Shown: positions 1-13,509, numbered from the stretch's first letter. The stretch is DNA of 64,000 bases from Pleuronectes platessa (GCF_947347685.1 NC_070629.1:15679185-15743184), one strand, 5' to 3'. A program made the numbers and translations. Notes: generated from the letters alone by a model not told the origin.

Positions 1-174
1 GCCGCAGATGATTTCTCTGACCAACGAGCTCGTTCTAATCTCTTTCTCTTCCTCTGATATTCCCGGTGTTTTCAATCCATTCCGGCTTCACACACCAGCA
101 AATACAATTAAACCCTCACCCAAGCTCCTCCTTCATGTGCATATTAATTACTCCGCCCTCCGCCCCGTGCTGCG

Positions 175-188
175 GTTGCTGTGGCAAC
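175..188 (+). promoter_or_regulatory. RFX X-box-like motif
   Basis: GTTGCTGTGGCAAC is two inverted half-sites fitting the RFX X-box (GTNRCC N0-3 GGCAAC type). Confidence 0.45.
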
Positions 189-431
189 CAGAGGGATGGC
201 CGTGCGGATGTCAAAGACTCCTCCAAGGACACTCGTGCACGGGGCTGGGTCAGGTGATGTGTAGCCCACTCTGCTGCTGGGCATGGACGAACACTCGCAA
301 ACAAAATGGCTGCCATCCCCTCTCTTTTTTTGTTGTTGTGTTTGCCGCTGCGTGAGAGAGCTCTTTGGGCTTTAAACAAAAGAGGAAGTGCACCTGTGCT
401 CGCCTGCTTCCTATGTGTGTGTTGATGTTGT

Positions 432-469
432 GTGTGATGTGGATGATGGTGTGTGATGTGGATGATGTG
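432..469. repeat. Imperfect 19-bp tandem repeat
   Basis: GTGTGATGTGGATGATGGT is repeated with two changes at the end, inside a broader GT/GAT-rich tract (about 420-480). Confidence 0.8.
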
Positions 470-2668
470 GACGATGGTGTCACTGTGACCAAATCGCAGC
501 CCGAGCCTCGTTCGATTCCCTCGCAGGTCAGCTGCCTGTCTGAGGAATTCAGAAATATGTGTGGCTGTGTGAGTGCATCCGTGTGCAGCCTTTGTGTTTT
601 GAATGTGTCCGTACATTGGTTTTCCTCAGGTTGGCATTAAGCAGCCCATGCAGGTTTTTTTTTTTTCTCATTCCCCTCCCCCCTAGACACTCAAGGCTCC
701 CCCACCGTCTCCCCCCTCCCTCCCTGTCTCTAATTGAGCTTTGTGTCTACCTCCATCTCCATTCAAATCCAGACTCATTTGCATAGCGCCTGCCGCACGC
801 CGGACAGCTCCCCAGCTGTACAGTACAGAACTAAATGAGGAACACAGACCCACTTTACGTGACGTGAATAGCAAGACGCGAGGCGAATCATTTCCCCGGT
901 TCCTGAAAAATACAGCCACTGTACCTGAGAAATGAGGGATGGAGAGGAAGCAGGAGCGCAGGCTGGATCAAATCAGTGAATTCGGAGTGAGGCGGGCATT
1001 ACCAGTCTGAGAGGAGACGCCGGCGTGCAGAGGCAGAGTTTATTATTTTTAATGAAATAAGACATGGCAGAAGGTATCATGGAGTGTAATTTGACACAAA
1101 AGTAGCCAGATACACTGATATACACATGCATTTGATGATGACAGCCGGTTCTACTGGCATGGACATCGGTTCTCCAATTGGAATCCGATTTTTCGGGAGA
1201 ATACAGCTCTGAATTCGTATATCTGGATCAGACTGCAGGAAAGTGAAGTGTAGCTTTACCTTTCTTTGGTGATAATTGCACACGTTTGGTCCAAATATCA
1301 CCGGGTTTCATTTGGACTCCTCTGCCTGTGGCTGCTCGTGCCTCGGTCCTGTCGAGGCCGGGGTTCTGCTCCTCCTCAGCTCTCCCGCGGTGAGACCAGC
1401 TCAGCATCCAGGGACTCTGAGGGACATTTTGCTTGAGTGCACAGAGACACGTAATTATGTTGTATTTTTGATGCACTCCAACCACACTTAACAGAACGTG
1501 TTAAGCACGGCTCTTAATGGGAACCTTAACCCCCCCCCCTCCCCTACCCTCCCCAAGGCCAATCTTCATTTCTGGGCATATTGGTGGGGATTTGTGACAT
1601 TTCAACTCATTTCAGGATTCAATCAAAGCCATAGCTCTGGGGAGAGCCGAAATGGCACGCTCTTTATGGCAAATCCAACTGTCCTTGGTTTGCTCTATGC
1701 ATACAGCTTCCTCCTCCACACTCAGACCACTGTGAATTGGAAGAAATTTGATGAGCCATTTAAACTTAACCTTGAAAACAAGCAGTGCCAAAACACGTCT
1801 CAGTTGTTCTGTTTTTTTGCCTCTGTGCATTTTAGATGAAAGTGTTTTATTTAGAAAACAAAGCAATTTGTGCTCATTTGTTAACTGTTGCCAGGATTTG
1901 AATCATGTAGGAGTGAAAACACACATCGACAATCAGTGTGCGGCGCCTCAGCTTGAGTGAGATGTAGAGGAGCAAAGACAGAACGGTGTTAGAGTGCAGC
2001 CGTTTTGGTGAAAATCCTTCACGGTACAAAGCTCCAACAAGTCCTCTAAATGACCCTTTATACCCACGTGCAATGTCCTCACCTAAATAACCAGGCCCTT
2101 TGGGGAAATGACTGGATTTAGTGTGTGCTGGTACAATAATATGTTGCCCAAATGTGTGTTTTTTAATAGCTGGAATATGTTTGGGTATTTGAACATTAAT
2201 GTGTCGGATTATTTGGGGTTTTATAAATGTTTTTTTCCTCATTTAAAAATAATAATTTTATTTATATCATATTTATTTATTTTCTGTTAGAGTAACGTTT
2301 TATTTGCGAAGGAAATTCTGAAATCTTTAGGGTCACAGTGAAATTTACCAAACAAAATGATTCAAATATGAGGTTTAAAATGAATCAATATTTCTACAAA
2401 CATTTATTATTTTGTAGAGAAATCATATGGCCTTAAAAAATAAGAAACTTCCACTTAAAAACTAGATTATGAAGCGTGTTCATCACTAAAGCAATGCCAT
2501 CAATATTGTGTTTTTGTGTGTGTGTGTCTGAAAAAGAGAGAGAATGAGAGATTTTCTCACAGTGGAGGGTTATGCATCTTAATCTAATTAAGAACCAGAT
2601 GCCTGAATATAGACGAAAAAATTACAAGCTTCAAATTTGGGGGGGGGGAGGCCCGTTTGATCAAGCCA

Positions 2669-2683
2669 GGTTGCCCGGCAACC
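2669..2683 (+). promoter_or_regulatory. RFX X-box motif, perfectly palindromic
   Basis: GGTTGCCCGGCAACC has perfect 7-bp inverted half-sites around one base, an ideal RFX-family site. It lies in a unique, non-repetitive block (2650-3130) that also looks like a CNE. Confidence 0.55.
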
Positions 2684-3929
2684 CAAACCATTTATTTCAA
2701 ACAAAAAAGAAAAAGCCCCTCTAAGATTTAATAATCAGGTTGTGTTGCATTGAAATGCAGAGGAGGCTGTCGGGCTGCACCTGAAGGACGGCAGCAGATA
2801 TTAAGCAGGCGAATTTCTCCCCTTGCAGGTGAAATTCTGACCTTTCCTGGCGAGTGCTCGTCAAAAATCAACATTCTAATCTAATCAGCCAAACAAGCTC
2901 AAAAACGCAACCTGTAAAAATGAATGTGAACACAGTGGAAACCTGCTTGTACGGGGCGTATTTTTCTAAATGTGATTTCTGGATTAATTGAGCACGCTTC
3001 AGTGAATCCAAACGCAGTCATTACACATTTAACACGTTGATTGTTAATTTGCAATTTTCAACTCAGGCAGCATCACGGTTTGCATGCCTCGTTTGCTCTG
3101 GGAAAGGAAACCCAAATATAATGACAGACAGAAATAAAAACAGGCAAAGTAAAATAAAATGTCAAAATGCTTTTCTTTCCCCCTCCGTGTTTCTTATACA
3201 AACATAACATCCGGCTCGGTACAGTAACTGTACACAAATGCATATTTTAAACACAAAATGTTTTATTCATACCGACTCTAGCTACAATCACAGAGCTTTT
3301 ACTGAAACATATTTTTCAAATTTGAACCAGGAGACGGGACATGTCCTGATGCTCCTGGTGGCGTCTCTAATTGACAGTGTGAAAGCTGGGTGTTGGCTGT
3401 TTGAAGTGCTCCTGCTATAATCACCGGCACCCTCCCCTCTTTTGTTTTCCTAATTGCCGCCGTGCCTTTTGTTAGCGAGCATTCTTATAAGTGCATCAAT
3501 CTCTGCTGGAGAGCAGCGAAGGCTTCCTGTGGACTTCCTGTGGACTCCAACAAAAAGCCCTGTCAGGTGGAACAGCCATTAGTCACCAGTCTGTATTGTC
3601 TCTGACAAATCTGACGTTTAAAGTACATGCATAATTCCAAAGCACTCACTGTGCTCCACAAATTGCCCACATTTCATCCTGGAAATGTCATAAATGTTGG
3701 GTTGAGCTTCTTGGGCTTTTTTTTTTTCTGCCACAGAAAACATGTTGATGCAAAAATGTTGATTTGGATCTTTTGCTCAGTTAAATCGGATTCCAACAAA
3801 TGAATGGTGATAAATAAATAAATGTTATTGTTAACAGCTTTTATTATGATATGCTGCCTGGGAATTAACCTCTTTAAATAGTTTTTTGTTATGTTGGCTT
3901 TGGCATTGCACTTTAAATCTACCCAATTC

Positions 3930-3969
3930 TTTGATGGCATGGAATTGCTATCAATTCCATGCTATCAAA
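3930..3969. repeat. Perfect-type inverted repeat (18-bp arms, 4-nt loop)
   Basis: Arms GATGGCATGGAATTG and CAATTCCATGCTATC face each other around CTAT and extend three more pairs. The only non-Watson-Crick pair is G-T at 3936/3963. Too short for a standard microRNA precursor; it may be a remnant of a small transposon. Confidence 0.85.
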
Positions 3970-4201
3970 TAGTTATTTTTTTGTTATCCTGAAAGTTGAT
4001 TGATCAATTGATGCTGATTAAAAAACACAACCACTGCCACCGACATTGATATTAACAGTAATGGGAAGATGTTTTGTTTTTTACTCAGAGGAAAGAGATC
4101 TCTATCCCTCTATTAGTTTTTTATCTGAACAGGTTACAAATATGTATTTTTCCAATTTCAGTGAAATCAGTCCGTTTTGCCCCAATGCTCTGATTAAATC
4201 A

Positions 4202-4216
4202 TGCCCTCTTGTGGTC
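4202..4216 (-). promoter_or_regulatory. CTCF-like motif
   Basis: The minus strand reads GACCACAAGAGGGCA, which fits the CTCF core CCASYAGRKGGCA except for one position. Confidence 0.4.
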
Positions 4217-4748
4217 TTTGTGTGGAGAATATTAAAGAGGAGCAAATATAATTGATGTGATTAGCAGCGGAAACCATTTTATGTACATGTTTGTCCCTCT
4301 CGCTTCTTTTCTAATATATTCCTATATTTGAGTTACATTTCTAATTATTTTAATACTGTAATTTCCACTTCTAATTCTGTCTCATGATCATTTTAAGAGA
4401 AATCACACACACGTACACACTCACTGAGTCGGTTCCTTGTGTGGCTGCTGGGAGTTTCTTTTTCTTTTCACTAGATGGGGTGAGAGCATCATTTTTTTTG
4501 CCTTCTGAGACAGAGCAGACGTTTTCCTTCTGCACCTCTGCAAATAAACATTCCCTGATTAGAAAAAAAACTGGGTCTCATCTCTTTTTAGGTTTTTCTA
4601 GAAATTCTGAGTGAGATGGGAACCTTTCGCCACCTCAGCGAGTTGTGCACGTGTGAAAAATCACTGAAGGAGGTGGTATTTGTTCATGTGCACGACTGGG
4701 GGGTGTGCAACACTAAGACAAAAATCAAACATAACAAAACAGCATGCA

Positions 4749-4750
<2 letters not shown>

Positions 4751-4799
<49 letters not shown>
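4751..4799. repeat. (GT)n microsatellite
   Basis: Uninterrupted GT run of 49 bp. Confidence 0.98.
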
Positions 4800-4800
<1 letters not shown>

Positions 4801-5079
4801 TGGATTGCATTAGTGTTTCTGGAGGCTCACAGGCCTTTCGCTGGTGTTTGTACGCTCATATTTAACAAAATAAGGATTCTCTGGAAAACATATAATCCTG
4901 CAGGGACAATATTTCTGAATCTGTTTTAGATTTCATTTCATCCTGTTTCCCATATATTTGCACTCAGCTAAATTGCGTTTTGCCTGCGATTCATAAAGTT
5001 CCCCTTTCTCTGTCTCTTCTCCTTTCCCAGCATCCCCCCCTCCCCCCGGCACCACTCCACCGACACCGGTTCATACATT

Positions 5080-5560
5080 CATTTCAAAGTAGCATATCAT
5101 TAGCTCATGGTTGTGTTATGGGCCGCTGTTGTTCGTCCCCGGGCCCAGCTCCTCAGTGCCCCTGAATTGGCATGGGAAAAAGAAGCGGAGAGCTTAACCA
5201 GCAGAACTGTGAGGCTCCGTGGAGCTGACAAGTAGCTCCTTGATTAACCCATAGGCTGGTTCAGCGGACCCACACTTTGCCTGTGTTCTTTATTCATTTC
5301 CCTTGTCCTTTTCTTTCAGACAGAGACCCAATAGAGCCCAGCAGGTGAATGTAAAGAAACGCGAGAGGACTCCCCTCCGATCGGCCTTTCAGGGCCACAC
5401 AAAGGCCGGCCCACCTCTTGTACAGCTGCATTAAAACCCTGATTAAAGCTCTTCCTGTTAGCGATTGATTGAGGATGCAAAGCTAAAACCAACAAAACCC
5501 CTCCACTGCTGAGGCCTGATAATGACTGGGCCCCACCTACAAAGCACATGCTTCAAGTGA
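5080..5560. other. Candidate CNE block
   Basis: Unique, balanced composition with homeodomain and Pbx-type strings (CTTGATTAACC, CCTGATTAAAG, GCGATTGATTGAGG) and no coding frame. Called by look only; needs alignment to other fishes. Confidence 0.3.
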
Positions 5561-5990
5561 TTAGTGGGGTTTTGTTTTCTTAGGAGGTGTGCGAGTGTGT
5601 GAGTGTGTGTTTTCGTGTCGATGTGTGTGTTAGAGAAAGAGAGAGGTCGGACAGATAGGTCTTAACAGAACCCCCCCCAAAATCTTTCTTTCTTTCTTTC
5701 GTTTTAATCTCAATCATGCTGTTGTACATAAGTGTGTGTTTTTGTTATATTTGTTGATAGAGAAAACTGTACTTGGTCTAAATACATTTACACTTAAAAT
5801 ATAGGATTCTAAACACCATTCAGTACCTTCATCAAGTCACACATATATTAAGATGTTAATTTTGCCCTTAAATGAAAGCGTTGAATTAATTTTCTTTATT
5901 ATTTCCCCTATTTCCCCTTTTTTATACATGCATTGGTAATAATACAGAATAGCTGAATCTAAATTCTGCATTAAATGTATACACACAAGC

Positions 5991-6027
5991 ATATATATAT
6001 ATATACATATATTTGTGTGTGTGTGTG
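5991..6027. repeat. Compound (AT)n/(GT)n microsatellite
   Basis: AT run, then ACATATATTT, then a GT run. Confidence 0.9.
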
Positions 6028-6121
6028 AATTTTTCTTTTTATCATTTCAAGTAATCTAAATGTTACTCGACATAAGAAGACCTTACCTGTACCTTACTCC
6101 TTCCAGCATCAGTAACAAATG

Positions 6122-6207
6122 GAAGGATTGTATTCTTTCACAAATTAAGGATGTGCTTGAGGTCGAAGGATTGTATTCTTTCACAAATTAAGGATGTGCT
6201 CGAGGTC
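6122..6207. repeat. Tandem duplication, 2 x 43 bp
   Basis: Units 6122-6164 and 6165-6207 start GAAGGATTGTATTCTTTCAC and differ at one position (CTTGAG against CTCGAG). The near identity implies a recent duplication. Confidence 0.95.
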
Positions 6208-6390
6208 TGTTCAAACTTTCACACGATTTTCATAATCATGTTTTTAAGTGTGGATTTTTAAACACTTGTCATTGTTATGTAAACAGCCTTTTCTGCATGT
6301 TAATCCTTTTATGGGAGAGCGTTAGGGAGACGCATGACGACATGGGAAATGAGTTGTGGAGAAAAGCACAGAGAGGACTTTAACAATATG

Positions 6391-6597
<207 letters not shown>

Positions 6598-7059
6598 GTC
6601 TGTCTCAGAATAGAGAAAGGGGTTCTTCAGGAATCCATAAATATTGCATTTCTTTGTTTGACGGATGTTTGACACATTTTCATGTTTCCTCAACAAATTC
6701 CACTGTCATATTTCTCCTTTTGTCAGTCATCTTCCAAACAGCAGATCCTGACAATTATCCCAGAGAAACTCCTGATCAAAACCACCTTATTCTGTGTGCA
6801 GCTCAGCTCCATCCCACACTGATCCTGCATCACTCTCCTCCTCCTCCTCCTCTTCCTCCCTTCACACAATCTTTATTTGATTCCATCTCTGCATATTACG
6901 CTTCTCATCAGTTCAAATGCAAAAATTACATTTACAAAGTGTTTGTGTCATCTGCATTTCACACGTTTTGTAACAGCTATTTGTTGATGTACAGCACAGT
7001 TATTACAGCGGCGCTGCGGAGTGATTGCGTCAGGCGTCTCCGTCTGCACCGTAACGAAG

Positions 7060-7340
7060 CAGCTAATTCACAGTTTCAACAGAGGAGGGCCTTATGCATT
7101 TTGGCTTGATGCAGGCCATTTTTAATGATGGGCTTCTCAGCAAAAAATAATGGTCATAATGGCTTTGAGAGGCCTTATTAAAAATACATTTGAGCTTATA
7201 ATAGACAATGTTTATCATGTTAAGAGCAGCCTTTTTTTCCGAATTAGAAATATGCTTCAAATGGGAGCAGCATTATAAAATTCATATTACAATCTTTAAT
7301 TAAATTCATCTCAAGTAATGGCAGATTTGCAGAGTAGTTA
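7060..7340. other. Candidate CNE block
   Basis: Unique AT-rich sequence dense in homeodomain-like strings (TTTTTAATGATGG, CTTTAATTAAATTC) and free of simple repeats, typical of vertebrate developmental enhancers. No coding frame. Confidence 0.35.
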
Positions 7341-8804
7341 GTCATTTTATAAAGTAGATTATAAATTAAGCTATGGGACTTTACTTCAAAAAATACCTTC
7401 AAATGTACACACTCAAGACTAAATGAGAACACCTTTTTATTCAGACAACCCAGGAGTGTTTGAATAGCGTTCGAGTGAGAAACAGAGACAGACAGGTGGA
7501 GGAATCAGGCACTGAGGAGGCCTTCAGGCTGCAGGGAGGGTACCGGGCAGATTGGCTCCGGGGCTCCACAACCGTCCTCACATCCCACACATTCATCAGA
7601 ATAGGGTTAGCATACCGCACTGTATACACTTTACAGTGTGCCCTCACCCGAACGTACACACGCACACACGTTTAGACCCAGACGTCCGCCTACACCCACT
7701 GTAAAGCCTTATAGTCTTTTCAACGTCTCCTCCATGCACCTCGTCCGCCCACTCGGCTGTTATTAGCCTCAGACAATCCGACTGCCTGACTCCACCTCCT
7801 GGCTCCTGTGTGAGTCAGAGCAACCCGCAAGTCTCGGTTGTTTTTCAAGAGTGTAATTGTTCCATTTGTGTGGCGTGCAACACATGCAGAATCAGAGAAC
7901 TTCTGCAGGGCAAGGACAATAAGCAAGATGTTAGTAAAATGTCGGAGACGGGGAAGTCATTACAGTATCTTCAGGAATCAGGGAATAGCAAATGTTTTTT
8001 TTGATTTTTGCTTTTATTCTTGCAACAAAGAGCCTGATTTTTTATTTCATACATGTTCAGTGAGTCTTATATGCAGCATTATGCTGGCTTTGTTTGTTTC
8101 AGTGTAAAGAAGCCAAGCCGGTTCAATCAGGGGGTCGTCTCAATGGCGTTATAACAAGATCTCTGAATAAAAGAGGCTTTATTTAGGCTTGCATGAGGCA
8201 ACTCTGGCCTCATGTGAAAAAAATTCAACTTCTACTTTTCATTTGTACCTTGTCCTTCTCTTTGGTCTTTTAAAAAATGTTTGCATATAGAAATGTAAGG
8301 TGCAGCGAGCTGGGATAAGAGCAGGAGTCTGTTGATGAATCCAGCCTAGGTTGTAGATGGACTGTAACAATGTCGACACCAAACCATGGGAGTGAAAATT
8401 TACGAAATGCTGATTTGGACTAACTCTGCTGTTCTGCATTGAGCCTGCTGATTTATTATATTTAATGCACAGCGCTACTCTCACCTCCAGCTCTGCTTCA
8501 CACGTGGACCTGTCAGAAATTAATGAAAGTCTGTTATAATTAGCTTTATCTGTATTGTCCAAATAGATGCTCCCTATATTTTACCTTCTAGAAAAAGGTT
8601 TGTTTCACCGCTCGGTTAAAAACATGAAGTTGTCTTTAATTATAACTTTTAGTTTTTCTGCAAATCCAAGTGGAGTCACGATGGGTCTATTTCTCTGTCC
8701 TACAGTTATCACAGAGACTTGCAGCCTTGACACAACCTCTGTCCCAAGATCCAACCCCAGCCCCAACCCCCTATTCTTGTCCTTGCCCACGCTGACCCAC
8801 CATC

Positions 8805-8930
8805 GACAAAACCGCGGTCCTTCCCCGAACAGACAGCAACACGTTGTCACGCGTTCGATCCTCTCTGACAGCGCCGGGTCATGGAGGCCGAAGACGTGCG
8901 GGCCGCGCGTACCATCAAACACACATGACA
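8805..8930. other. Small CpG cluster in the desert
   Basis: About a dozen CpGs in 125 bp, including CCGCGG and GGGCCGCGCG, against a CpG-poor background. No recognised gene. Could be an enhancer, a small CpG island or a noncoding-RNA promoter. Confidence 0.4.
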
Positions 8931-9149
8931 GTGTAACGGACTGCCAGATTGTCAGTTACTCTCCTCAACCAACCCTAAAAATATCTCACAGTCCAACCCC
9001 CTTCTCAGACTCACACAGTCACACATACTCTCAGACACACACACACACTGGCTCAGTATCCTGACCTGTCTGACCCCGGTGGATGTGGATCAGTGCAGAG
9101 CCACTGACAACTCTGGCTCTGGCTTGCCAACACGTCTGCTGTCGATGAA

Positions 9150-9490
9150 GAGATGCTTTGAATTAAAAGTGCGTTTGACGCTAAAGAGGAGCTAACCTGA
9201 TTTGACTGCCTAACGAGATTTGATTGGGCTCAGGCGGAGATAAAGTGCCACAGTGTGTGGAGGGAAATGGAGCCGTGCCAGCCAGATCTGCTTATTCAGT
9301 TGATAATGGAGGCAAACGCAGCCAAATGAACCCCGAGGTTCAGCACGGAGCTAATCTGAAATGTTAATAGTTGCTCTCATTGATGTTGTTCTAGGTTTTA
9401 TCACTGTGGATATCAAATAGCCGCGGCTTAATGAGCATTACAAGCAGTTATTGTGGAGAGCACTGCTGAGCTCATTCAGATTTTATTAAC
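9150..9490. other. Candidate CNE block
   Basis: Unique sequence with strings such as GAGATTTGATTGGGC, GCCGCGGCTTAATGAGC and TTATCACTGTGGATATC. No repeats and no coding frame. The look is that of a conserved enhancer. Confidence 0.35.
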
Positions 9491-10396
9491 AGTCAGAAAA
9501 GGAAGAACAAATTCAAATGTAATTCATTAATTGCGCTTACTGTTTTATGGTTTGTATTTTTAGTCCCTTCTAGCTTCTTCCTGTTGCCATATTTGTTTAG
9601 CACTAAACACATAAGAAGCTTTTGATGCGCGAGGCTGAGCTTCTCTGTGGTCATTCCAGAGGTGAGAAGAAAAAGTGTGGAGGCTTCTCTAAGAAAATAT
9701 TTGACTATTTGAAGGCCCATTTATTTCTGTGTCCATGAAGTAGCACCTGCCTGCATGTTTCTCTTACCTGGACTCAGCTGTGAAGTCATTGTTTGTGTAG
9801 TAAAAGTGTTGTTTCATCTATGTATCGTATTTTGTAACATCTATTTATTGAAGATCCTTTTTCACTGATCAAAAAAAACAATAACACGCACCAACATCTG
9901 GCTTTGGTCTGTTTGTCTGCAAGGTTATAAAAAATCTGCTAAACAGATTTCCTCAAGAAAATAAAATTTTGCTGCAGACAAAGGGGCTCATTCCAAGAAA
10001 TGTTCTCCTCTTTAACACTGCAAGATAGGATGTTTTAACTTCTGCATTGATTTAAGTCCGGACTGAATTTACTTTCTACTTTTTGTAGGTTTTGGTTAGG
10101 TGACATTTAAGGCATAGCTCATCCAAAAATTTAAATTCACTCACAATCTATACTCACCACTATGCCGATGGCGTAAAAATAGTTAAACATGGTGTAAATG
10201 ACCCCTTTTCGAGTCGATTTAAATGTCAGGGTCGAAGGACCGCTCCACCACCCTCCCACCCACCTCCCTCAAAGAGCATTAATCATTGGTTCTCGAAGAC
10301 AAAGTCTCTCTGAGGAGCAGTCACTCACTCCAGAATGACGAGTCAGACATGAAAGCAACATGATAAGGCATACAGAGAACCATCCTGCAGGGGGAA

Positions 10397-10417
10397 GGGG
10401 GGGGGGGGGGGGGGGGG
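10397..10417. repeat. Poly-G tract
   Basis: 21 consecutive G after GGGGAA. G-quadruplex potential; length may be unreliable in sequencing. Confidence 0.95.
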
Positions 10418-11819
10418 TTCGCCATCTCATTAAAGATCAACCGCGAAGCCCGTGCCTTAACAAGAACTTGGAACACTTGGAAAGCACCTTTAAAATGGGA
10501 AAGATGCTTTCCACAGTCAGCACTTACTTGTTAATAAAGTCAACTCGGCAGCTCCAGTAATCCCACTGGTCATTGTGTGGTGTGGAAACCAATCAGGGAA
10601 CATGAATGCTTTCATGTGGCGTTGGAATAATTGGAAAAATGTGTTTGTGACAGGGAAAACTCACGTGAACACAACCTCAACACAACACGGGACAGTCTGC
10701 GGAAAGGTTGGTTTTAGTTGGCGAGTTACTGACGTCCTCATTTATAAACACAGTAAAATAACATTAAAATCATTCCAACTTCAAAGCACATCAACACACC
10801 AAAGTCAGAACATGACTTCACAACATTCGGGTAACTTGAGTGTAACTCGATGAAGTTACTTGTATGCAATTGACACAAACTAAAAAACTAAAAACTAAAA
10901 GAAAGCAAATATCTCCGCATGAAAAAGAGGTGTCATTCATTAAGATGCCGATGAAGATGTCAACTTGAAACGACAATGAGAGCTGTTAATGTTTTGTAAA
11001 CTCTGGAGATTATTCTGTCATTTGACCAGAGATTGTTCTGCTGCGTTCTTCACATGTGAACTCCGGACCGAGTTCTGCGAACATTTTCTGGAGTTCCCGT
11101 CTGAAATTAGGCTTCCATGAGGTCACAGTTCCCATGTGGTCCCAGGAGGGAAGTGGGTCCAAAGCTAGACCATCTTCTGTGCTTCTCAGAAATACCTTCA
11201 TGATTTACAATAGTGAGGCCCTGTCCCATGAAGACCAGGCCCCCTGCTGGGCCTCTAATCCTGTCTAAAAGAACCAAGAAGATGGTTTCTCTGCTCCATC
11301 CCTGACCTTTGGGTCCTCCAACACCTCCCAGTATGTGTGGGGATTAGCAAAGCAGGCCTTGAGCATCCCCGCTGTCTCAGTATGGTGCTGACCCCGCAAC
11401 CCTGTGGCCAGGTGGAGATCTGCGATGGGCGGATACCTAGGACTGAATTAGCTCCTCTCCTCCTCTCTAAATGAGGTGTCCTGAAGGGCGCCAGGTAAGA
11501 CAGGTCACCAGGGGTCGGCAGACCCCCGCGGTCTGACACAAAAAGAGAAAGAGGATCACCTGCCGCTTGCCAGATCAAATGAGGGCTTAAATAGGGGGCT
11601 CCTCTCTTGTCAAATCTCTCGCCATGAATACTCAGGAAGGCCAGAGACTACTGTATAGCCTCCCTCAGTCTCGGCCTCCTGTAGACCTGAGACCCTGTCG
11701 ACCGCTAACACCCCTGCACTTCAGCCCAGGTCCCCTCGCAGTAGCCATCAAGCTCTTAATTCCTACTCTCAGCCCATCACTAAGTACTGTGTGCATAATG
11801 GGCCTATAATCAACCTCTG

Positions 11820-12010
11820 GCCAATGGAGCCTTTTCTCTCAGCGTGTCTGCACTCATGTTGAGCTTGCATGTCGAGTTGCAATGAGATGCTAATTAGACT
11901 TCATATCTACGGGGCTGATCTGTGTGTCCACATTCAGGTGCTTTTAATCCACTCCATAGCCGAGCAGGTTGCTAATTTACAGGTAGAATTACCATAGTGG
12001 TCAGGGGGAA
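11820..12010. other. Candidate CNE block
   Basis: Unique sequence with AGATGCTAATTAGACTTC, CAGGTGCTTTTAATCC and GGTTGCTAATTTACAGG; E-box and homeodomain motifs lie close together. No coding frame. Confidence 0.3.
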
Positions 12011-12705
12011 AGGGTAAAATTATCTTGTGAAATATTTATGATGTAGACATGTTTGAAGGGAGCCGTTCGGCTATAACGGGAGGCGGTAATTTTTTTACGC
12101 GTAGGCACAGCGTGTTCGGTGGCTGTAAGGTTAATGGTCAGATGCTGTTCTCTCTGCCAAATAACCTCATCAAACCGCACCACATGACAGGGTAAGTGAG
12201 GGGTGTGGCGAGCTAGGTGAACAACACAATGCCCCTTGTCAGTCAGCCTCATTCCTGGGGGTGAAGAGGGGATAGGAGGGTGTGATGGAGGCAGCACAGG
12301 CCCTTGGGTCCCTGCGATTGGCCTTAATCCGCCAGCTAATAAGTTCAGAGAGGGGCCATATGCTGCGGTGCAATGTGTGGGGGAGGGGAGTGTTGCCTCA
12401 TGTTACTTACACCAGGCCGGCGCTTTCTCAGGTACCGCCCTCCCACGGTCTGTTCCTTTGTATTGGGGGATCAGCCCTCTCCACGCTGTGAATGGTCCGA
12501 ATTGATTAAACCCCACCGTATAATTGTCAGCAATCCCAGCGAATCATTTCCCATCCATTTGAAAAGTACAATGTGCGTTTCTCTTTTTCCTCCTTGCCTC
12601 CTTCTTACACACCATCCCCACCCCTCGTTTTCCCCTCCCATTTTCTCTCTCCTGGTTTTTTTTTCCTCTAAGGTTTTTCTGCATGCCACTCTCGGCCTCC
12701 TCCGT

Positions 12706-12856
<151 letters not shown>

Positions 12857-13220
12857 AGAGGCAGGGGGAGGAAGAGGAGGATAAGTGGAGGCAGGGGTGA
12901 GGAGGCATAGGGGTATGCTTGGCAGGACAGTTGGCTGTAGATGAAAGTAGGCAAAGGGGAGGCCTCTTTTAATTCGTGGTCCGAGCCAGAGAGTGGGGTG
13001 TTGATCCGAGCTGGTACCTGCCTGGGCACAGCCAGGGCCAAGTCCTGGTCGCAGCATCAGGTCGACGCCAGGCAGCCGAGGTTTGTAGGAGGCAGAGGAA
13101 ATGGAGCAGTTATCTCTGTTTGACATGTCAAGTTAGCACTTTCACTGAGGTGCTTTTCTCCATACTGGCCCCCCACAACCAAGAAGTAATTTCACCAACT
13201 GCTTAAAAATGACATCCACG

Positions 13221-13480
13221 CAGCTGCGGCTCAGGAGGTTGTCAACTAACCAGAAGGTTGTTGGTTCAATGCCCTGCTGCTACAGTCTGCTTGCCCGAGG
13301 TGTCCCTGGGCAAGATGCTGCACCCTAAATTATCCCTAACGAGTGTGTGATAGAAAAAGTTAAGCATGTATATATGAATATGTGTGTGAATGGGGGAATG
13401 GGGCTTGTTGTATAAAGCACTTGGAGTGGTCAATAAGTCTAGCAAATCCCTAAATAAATAACAGTTTATTTATGTTTACC
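13221..13480 (+). mobile_element. tRNA-derived SINE
   Basis: The head resembles an RNA polymerase III promoter: an A-box-like GGCTCAGGAGG near 13228 and a B-box GGTTCAATGCC at 13263-13273. The body is typical of fish SINEs (GTGTCCCTGGGCAAGATGCTG, then a GTGTGAATGGGGGAATGGGG stretch, then AAAGCACTTGGAGTGGTCAA). It ends in an A/T-rich tail. It lies directly upstream of a LINE fragment in the same orientation. Confidence 0.75.
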
Positions 13481-13509
13481 ACTTACTGCCCGTATGGTTG
13501 TATACAAGT

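Noticed and set aside
8567..9064. 165-codon plus-strand frame
   Set aside because: Ser/Thr/Pro/His-rich low-information translation ending in a CA run. No family recognised.
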